Assembly (NCBI RefSeq): GCF_001949145.1
Contig: NW_019091383.1
Coordinates: 1,208,149 to 1,272,148 of the forward strand
Reading direction: 5' to 3'
Source: Acanthaster planci
Taxonomy: Eukaryota > Echinodermata > Asteroidea > Valvatida > Acanthasteridae
DNA: 64,000 nucleotides
A program made the translations under genes and the position numbers. The notes under the pieces are model-generated. The model was not told the DNA's origin. It did not search any database and was given only the letters and a program-made list of their open reading frames with translations. Numbering within the stretch: position 1 is the stretch's first letter; each line of letters begins with the position of its first letter. Of the stretch, positions 50,701 through 59,700 are shown piece after piece.

Positions 50701-53700
50701 AATCGGCAATATGGAGATGGAAAAACAAGAGTGAATTGCTTTCCTTTGTTCACAGAAATTGCTGCCCATCCAGAATAACAACATCTGGTATTTGAATGTT
50801 TGGATAGTTTTTAGGAAAACCTTTTACTGCTACGGAAAAACCTCCTCGAATAGTACTGTACGTGCATTGCACATGAAGCTCCGTGTCCAAGTCAGGTGTA
50901 TATTTGTTAGCTGCACAACATGCCCACCGTTACCTCACCATTGTTAGATTTTGACAGACTTTAGATGGAAAGTTTTTAGCTAAATGCTCAGAGGGTTTAG
51001 TTTTAGCGGAGTATAGTGAGATCAAGTTGAAACACATACTTTTTTTTTTCTTCAAAAGACGGAAGAATGTCTAAACCATTGGAGATGTCAGTGCAAAGTT
51101 TCAGTAGAAAGAAAGCAACCATATTATTTCCGCACAGGAGTGGAGAATGTTCATTTATGTCAACAGCAGCACACGTCTACTCTGGAGACATTATGACATT
51201 GAATAAACAGCCCTGTGGACCACTTTCAATTCCGCAGAGGAAATGAAATGATTTGGACCCGCTAAACAGTGACAGTTACAGTTTATTTTTTGCCCTACTC
51301 ATTACCAGTGCAGCGCGTTGATCGCTACGCTACCCTAAGGTATAAATTACGTCCCCATGCAGACGGAAGCTTGCTCGGCAGAAGTTTGCTCAAGGCGCCA
51401 GACTTGAATACACACCAAGTCAATGCAGTGTCGACTGAGTTTTTTTCAGTATATGGGCCCTGCAGGCACCCGACCATTTCAGGTAGGCACTGGACTGTTG
51501 CAATCGCTGTCAGGACGGATGCGTCAGTTTGAGATTGGCTGGAATATGTAGAACACAGTATTTTTGGCATTAGGTCTTGGCACAGTGCCTGGGGAAAGGT
51601 GCATTGTGGGATTTGTGGAGGCGTTTCTATTGACCCTGTTCCTTAAAAAAAAGGACCTGGTTTTACATATAGATAAGCAGGAACTCCTTCTTGGACCAGC
51701 CAGCACTGTAAAGATACAAAGTCTAGCAAAAATCCACAGCAAAACGTTTCAGAGGTGGAAATCTTTTCAGTATTTTGCAAATTTCCACAATGAATATGTT
51801 TTCAGTGGGGCCAGAATTATTAGAGATGACCATTTTCCAAAAAGTGATATTCAAGTTTTTCTTTTATTGTATTCTCTGTGTGTTTTTAAATGAATCGTAA
51901 CACAACATGACAAAAAAAGTCACCTATGGACAAACAACTTTAAACTGTCTTATTTCTTTCATGAAAACAACTTGCTTATCTTTAATTGTGTTGGAAGCAG
52001 ATCTGTCTGAATGGTTCCTCACTGTATGGATAGTGTCAGAACGAACAAGTCATGCAAGGGGGGCTTCTTTTGCCTCGTTTTACATTTTTTTTTTTATTTA
52101 GCATAAACTGATTGCGATCGCTGTTGCCGGGCGGTATTTCTTGTCAAGTGGGCACCCAGGGCTCAAATGAATCAAATCTAGACGGCCTGAATTTGTCCTC
52201 CCTGTCGAGACACAGTGCACACAATCTGATTAGAGAGGGCAATCCGAAAGCCAAAATACTCGATTATTGCTGACAGGCCTTCCACAGAGGCCAACATTTC
52301 TTTGCTGTTCAGCAGTCGTTCGATCGGATCGACAGTAGCCGGGTTCGATCGGATCGACAGTAGCCGGAAACGTGGTGCGAGTGGCATCGCGGCATAAGAT
52401 TTGGTGTTTTGTGGTCAAACATTCAGCTTGAGATCTGCTGATGCTTTATGAATATCAGAGATTAAGCGTGGGTCCAGAACCATTTGGGAGGGGGAGGGAG
52501 ATGAGCCAAGAGTGTTTCGGAGGCATATGACCTGTTTGGGAAGTCAGGTATTTGAAAAAGAAAGGAAATGAAATAACCCCCCCCCCCAAAAAAAATACCT
52601 CTCAATATGTTTGAAACAATTTTTTCTTTTTTTTCTTTTTTCTCTCTTTTTTTTGGGGGGGGGACCTAGGTGGGGATTGTCCTTGGTTTCCCCCCCCATT
52701 CTGCCAAGTGTCCAAAATATGTATATATGGAATCAGGATATTTCAGAGTCACTTTGTATAGAATATTAATACAAGGCACGTCCGATTTCTTTAAACCAAG
52801 AAACCCTGACAATCCCGAGTCCTCCAATTTCAATAGTTTTGCATCCACAAAGATGCCAATAAATAAGGGGATGGAGTTAGTGGTAACCCACCTAGCCTGA
52901 ACAAATCTCTCCTGGGGTTGCGGAGGACGTTTGGCTGCATTCATGAAGGATGAGCCCGCTACTGCACTTATACCTGGAGCTTGACGCTCCCTCCAAACCG
53001 GGAGTACAAAAATGTGTACCATTAGTTTCCTTCACAGGGAATGATTGTGGAGGATTCAGAAAGGTTCCCAGTAAAATACCAAGGAGTCGGTAGTAATTCT
53101 CCGATCTGGATTTGTAAAGAAATTGATCCAATTCTCCGACGGAATTTTTTTGTCCTTTGACTAAACTGATTACGTTTTGCCAGAGTTACAGAGAATCCTC
53201 CAGGGAGAGTCGGCGGGGATGCATAATTCACTTTGGCTGGTAGTTTGAAGGTTTTCCAGGGGTCAGCAGACCTTGGACCAATTGAATTTGCCCTTTCCTA
53301 TTCAATTGTCGATGCTTTTGGCCCTTACTTTGAAACTGGTCAATTGGTCTTGGCCATCTGCACCTGGGACTGATTGGGAGCATTAAAAAAAACAGACGGA
53401 ATGATGCACTGATAGGTGAAATTTCTGAGTTGCTGTCCTAGTGAGATCAATACATGTAGGCAAGTGTGATGTGGATATAATGGCAAAATAGTTTTTGTTT
53501 ATTGGCCCTGTGTTAACTGTAGCTTTTTTATGCTCTGCTGAGGTTGTCTGTGATCTCCACTGTTTGATACTGTTTCATGTACATGTAGTCTTCTTTGTCT
53601 AATGAAAATAGAAAGTATTTATAAACGGACATTTATTCGCCCTACTTACATTTACCTAGGTGTGAAGAAACTACTTCAGTGTCATTTCTATCTTAGGCAC

Positions 53701-56700
53701 GTATTTTGTCAGAGTCAAATTCTATCCTTGAGTCAGAATTCCCCCGTTTAGTCAGTACACCTCCTGGTCACAATTTCAGTTCAAAGAACGGTTGACTCCT
53801 GCCCAGTCTCTAGCCATCCACACTGGCATCATGACCCTTTGCTGCATCCCTTGCGTACAAGTGCGCATACCCGCGAGACTCTCCACCGCACTACATTTCA
53901 CGTTCTCTGTCGCGCTCCGCTAATACGAGTCCTTGGTCTCCATTATGAGGTCAGTGTTTTATGACCAGACCGGAGCAGTCTTCGAGGAGCTGGGGATTTG
54001 AAGTATTCGAGGGGGGGGGAGCCGAGAGAGGCTCCTTTTAGACCCTTGCTGGTAGCGTCTTGAGGTCTTTCATGGAATCACTCATCATGTTCTTGGGGTG
54101 CAACTTGGCTCAGTGTTTCTTTGGGGTAGCGTGGCCTTTTCACTTCGTATTCTTAGCCTGTGCTTATTTGTTTACCTCCATCTTTGTTTCGTTCCTTTGC
54201 CTATCATTTTAGAGCAAACAGGTTTACATAAAATATAAGCTATGATTGCATCTACTCATATCTTAGGAGATGTAGGTTTTGCCACCAAAGTACAACAGTA
54301 TAGACTCCTCCATTCCAAAGATCCATGAATTGTTGTTAAACTCCCATTTGTGCACCTATGTACTCTCCGTCAATTGATTAATTAATAATTTATTCATTTA
54401 CAAAGCCCAAATTGTATACCTTTATTTTTCAAATGTGCTGTACTATGGAGCCAATGGCGTACAAGGCAGCTGCCAAATGACCCAAATCTGCCCACATCTG
54501 TAGAGATGAGCCAATAAGAAGCAGTTTAATTGTGGGAGGAAAACCCCAAATAAGACATTTTTTGGCCAAACCCATGGAATCAGGTAGGGACTGAAAACCC
54601 AGTTTTGCAGGCAATGTAAAGTGGCAGATTTAGAACACCATAGACAACAAACATTCTGAACATTGCTTTCAGGACCCACCTTTTTTCCACAAAAAGTTTC
54701 CTACGAATATAATTTATTACACAGCGTTATTCCGTTTATAATTGAAGAATGCTTGTGAGAAATCCAACTGACAGTTAAATGGTTATGTGCATATTAAGCC
54801 CTTCTTTACACTCACAGCCTTATCACATCACTCAGTCTACATTTGTGAATCAGAGAGTGCGGAAATCGATGAGTCGGCGCTCGCTACTCAAAGACACTCG
54901 TGCAAAAGTTTTGCTAGTCATTCAGCATGGTAAAGAGAGGATGTTGGACCATTTAGGTTCATATCCGGTGAAGAGGCTTGGCTGGACTGGAAGAAGGACT
55001 CTTGGAAGTGCCACTCCAATGCAGGAAGAAAGGCTGTCATTTCAAAAATGAAAGCCTTCAAGCTTTTCAGATTTCACAAATGAGAGAGAACGTGAGAGCT
55101 CCGATCTAAAGTTTGGGGCACCAGGGATGACGAGTTTGTACTTTGTCTCCGGATTCAAGTGTTTAATGTTTTAGCTCTCTGTGGCCATCAGGGTGGGGGA
55201 CGAAAGAAGTTGTTTTGATGGATGTACTTGAGGTTATCAAGGGTCAACAATTCTTGTCTGATGGCAAGGCTCGTGCTTGAAAAGTTTGCTAGTCGTGAGG
55301 AGGGAAACACCTCTTTAGGTCTCTCAGTAGAGGGTTATTCCACTCCAGATTTCTGTTGGTTTAATTCTTGAACATTTTTATTTATTGGCCAGGGGAAACA
55401 AAGTGGGGAATACCAGCCATCTCACTGATTTCCCGTAGTTTTGCTGTGAATGGAAAACTTCTCAAAATATTGAACAGAAAGTTGAGATGGTTATCGCTGT
55501 AATTACCCGTTACTATCATTAAATTTTGTTCAAAGAATTTCTTCAATCTGTTATGGTTAATAAATATTCGTTCTTCTCCACATTTTGACTCCTTTTGGGA
55601 ATTGCGATACATGCATTCAGTTTGTTTTCAAATAATAGTGTATTTGCAGATGAATTTTTTTTAAATGTGATTATCTCCAGAGACTCTGACAGTGCATCGA
55701 TATGTCCGTAGGTAAATACCTGTCACTTTAACGCCAAGTTGCATTCTCCTTTCTTTCAGGAGGAAACAGTTGACACCCTGGAAGAGAGCAACAACAAGCT
55801 GCAATCGGACTTGAAGCTGGCCTTCAAGAGGATAGCTGACCTACAGCACGCGCTGCAGGATAACGACGACAGCGAGAGTGATTTTGGAAGGTGAGAACAG
55901 TGATGTTCACCCTGACCTCTATGCAGTCACGGGAAAAGCTTTTTAACGGAGAGCTGGATTAGTGACTGGGGACTTGTGTTTGTGTCAGAAAATAGTTCCA
56001 AAGTGTTCACTGAGAAGATTGACACTTGCTGGATACAGAGGTAACAGGTTTAACCACTCCCTGCCGGGGCAAGAATCAATGTTGATGATGCTGGGGCAGG
56101 ATATTTATCCTTTTTTTCTGTTTTCAAAATTCTTTAAAAATTCCTATTTTCATTTACTGCACACTTCTACCCACACAAAGAATTGTCTGGTCTCCCCTCT
56201 AGCCTGACAGACAAAATCTATTGGCGCCCGAGTATTTCAGCCAGGCCTGCAGCCTTGTAAAAAAGAGCCCAGATTGTGCGGTGTTATGTAACTTTCTTTT
56301 GTTCACGAACCTGGCACAGTGCACTACTGACTTCTTTTCAATAGGGGCCAGATTAGCATGCAGTGGTGCTTTGTGGCTCATCACTGCGGTGGTGGAGCGC
56401 TTTTGTCCCTGGTGGTAATCCGCTCGCTCTAAATGCCCCAAACCGTGGTTAACTGTTTCAAAACAAAGCTAGATTTTCTCCACTATTGAGAGTGAAAAAA
56501 TGTTGGTAATGCCCAGTAGCCTGGTCTTTCGTTCAGAGTGCGGTCTTTTGTTACAAGGCCCAGTTCCCTTTGTCTGTGTTTGGAGACCCAAAGCAGAAAA
56601 TGCCCAATTCTGGTAAATTTTAGTCGATAACATTCAAGCTGTGGCACCTGGGTTCCTGCCTGCGAAGACATCACACTTATATGAGGACATTCACATTAGT

Positions 56701-59700
56701 ACAAAAATGCAAAGGCACCAAAATGTCTGCAACACGGCATCACAGAATGTGGAAATCAGGTGAAATACATGGACTGTCTTTTTAAAAATTTTTTTGCATT
56801 TTCCCCCCCCCCACTGACCTGATTTCAAAAGCACCGTTTCCAGTATACTATGCCGAGAGACCTACTTTCTGACTCAAGTGGCCATCAAGAGTCACAAAGA
56901 TGGGGCTTCATGAAGTCCCTCAAGTGGAAGCCTGATTGCCAAGAAGGCAAAAGGCCACTGAATACAGAGCTGAAACTTCTCGGGGACTTTGGGGGGGCAT
57001 TGGGGAAATGTCAGTTCTTAATTATTTTTTCCTCCCTTTGCCAAAGTAATTTCATAAGCGTATACTCAGTTTAATTGAGTGCGATTCAAACCCGAGATCG
57101 TCTACTTAAATGTACCTGTTCAGATGTCTTGAAGGGTCCACCCAATACAATTACCTTAATATACAGGTATGCTTGAAATTGCATATTTAGGGTTATTTTC
57201 AGTGTAGCTGTTTTGATATGTATATTGGGACCTTTTTTATGCTAATGTCAAGTTGCATATTCATGAGCAAAACTGTGATGTCATCCTAGGAACTGAACCT
57301 CAGTGTTGCATTGATTTGTGCAAGAAAAAACTGCTAGAATTTTTTATATTTGCTGTCGTAAATTTTCATTTCTTTGGCAGTTTATTTTGGTGTAAGTACG
57401 TGTATGTGACAATAGGCCAATAAACAACCTTTTTCTGAGAAATTCTTCAAGAGCAAATTCAAGGTTCAGAATTTAACCACTGGCTGCCGGGGAGCCCGGT
57501 TTCAGGCACATATTCTTTATATGCATAGCCAGGGTCTCCGAAATCTGACAAAGGGAACTGGGCCTTATGATAAAAGACCGTACTCGTAACAAAAGTCCAG
57601 GCTGCTGGGCATTACCAACGTTTTTTCACTCTCAATAGTGGAGATAATCCAGTATTTTTTTAAAAAGTATACCACTGTTTGGGGCATTCAGTACGAGCGG
57701 ATTACCACCAGGGACAAAAGCGCTCCACCACCGCAGCGATGAGCCACACAGCACCGCTGCACGCTAATCTGGCCCCTATTGAGGTCAGCAGCATACTGTG
57801 CCAGTTTCGTGAACAAAAGACAAGTACGCAACACTGCACAATCTGGGCTCTTTTTACAAGGTAGCAGGCATGGCTGAAATACTCAATAGATGTCTGTCAG
57901 ATTAGAGTAGAAACCAGACAGTCCTTTGTGTGGGTGTAAGTGTCCAGTAAATGAAGATAGGAATTTTTCAAGAATTTTGAAAACAGAAGAAAATGAAAAA
58001 CATATCCCGTCCCAGCAGAATCAACATTCATAAATGCCCCCAGTGCGATGTGGTTAAACACAAAACTATGGAAACTGAACAGAGTCTTTCGTGATTTCAA
58101 GCACAGCGACAAGTGCCTTCTCTTAGCTGGAAAAGCTTGGACAATTTTTATAAAAAGTACCCTTTTCTGTACAATTAGCTCACACAATTCATGCACACGG
58201 AAGGAGAATATGAAGATGCAGGAAAAGCGAGTGTCAGGGAAATGTCCTCGGTAGGATACTTCACCAACGCCAACCTCTGCACTTGCCAAGATGCCGCGCA
58301 GTGGTTGCTTATCCCATTGACGCAAATTGAACACTCAAACGTTGCTTCAAGAATTCCATTACCCATGTGCATGTATTGATCCACGGACCATGGTGGCTGG
58401 TCAATCAAGTCCAAGGGACTTCATCTGGGACTTTATTGGAACAGTGCAAACCCAACTCATGATTCTGCCCCAACTTGAACACCAACCAAAAGGAGAAACG
58501 GAGAAAGCTTTGAGAAATCCCCGAACAAACAATGAGAAAGATGAGTCGGACAGACGTGGCATGGGCTCCCATGTTTACCCTCAAAGTGGGCCGTCAAGCC
58601 ATATCTTAATGGCCAATCATCCTGGGCACACACAGCCAGTTGACAAGCTCGGTTGTCATTCCTTCCCCTCTGGGATATATCTCCATCGACGGACAGGAGA
58701 AGAAAAGAAAAAAAAATCTCCAGCCCCCACAATCGGTGATTGTTATCTGTTGACTGGAACAACCTGCAATAACAGCACTGCCGGCCTGTCCCCCTCCTGC
58801 TATTGTGGCTCTACTTGATTAGATTGAAAGCTGATATTTGATTGTACACAAAACAAAAAGGTGACAGCACTGAAATACAAAGGCCTTTTTTTTCCCTCCC
58901 CACTGGGCTAATACTCTCCTCACTCCCGTACTCTGTGTAACACCAGGCTGAATGCCAGGCTTTGTGCAAGCCAGCTCTTACCTGGGCATGAGTGCTGAAA
59001 GAGCAAAGTTTATTTTGCCAATCTTCTCTTCCCAATTTGTCATGGTTGGTTTTAAAAGGGGGGGAAAAGAAAACAAGTTTGGTGCCCGGCACAAATGCAA
59101 GATATGCTTCGGTGGCCGAAGCGGCCGTGTTTTTACAGCGCCAGGTTGTGCCTGTTGCAGACGCAAACATTTATTTGAGGTGTCGGCGGATGATTTGTGG
59201 CGCGAACTTTCCCGGAAAGCCCCAATACCGTCAGACATTACCTGCATGCCCAGTTGGTTAAAAGGAAGCTCTACACCTGTGATTTATGATCTGCCGCTCG
59301 CGTAGTACCGATATCCCCCTGAAAAATGAAGAAAGCATATATCACAGGCACGTCTACATACATGTACATCAATTTGCATCTACGTGTGTTGCATACCTCT
59401 CCCCTCCTAACAGCAACAGCAACGTCATTCCACGCATACATGGACATTCCTGAATTCTGGCACTTTATAGACACACTTTGGCCAAGTCTAAACACTGCTT
59501 AGGAAAATATACGTATGTATTATAACCCTCGGGGAGCAAAAAACGAAGCCTTTCTCCATTCTGTTCAGTACGTGTATGTCACAAATTCCATTGAGGAAAC
59601 TGAGTGGCTTTCTAGGAAGAGTAAGATTGTATTTTCAAAGTGCATCATTTCTGCAGTCAGAAACTCTTGTTTGAGTTTTTATCCGCTGAGAGTTGAAAGG

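Larger units (their letters stand above)
35893..55759 (+). other. Intron 28 (19.9 kb)
   Basis: The largest intron, between the last full coiled-coil exon and exon 29. It contains family D copy 2 with MITE A inserted (35970-36430), one isolated N (36571), the 64-bp minisatellite (38819-39232), a CCACACCC-rich stretch (40880-41075), a possible regulatory patch (43590-43960), a MITE (44142-44391), a (CT)n run, a CpG-bearing 25-bp duplication and an inverted homopolymer pair. Its size and long unique stretches (45-47 kb, 48-52 kb, 53-55.7 kb) suggest intragenic regulation. No gene is visible on either strand. Confidence 0.7.

Noticed and set aside
58327-58818. 163-codon plus-strand ORF in intron 29
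   Set aside because: Polar, low-complexity, overlapped by similar-length frames on the other strand; no recognisable motif.
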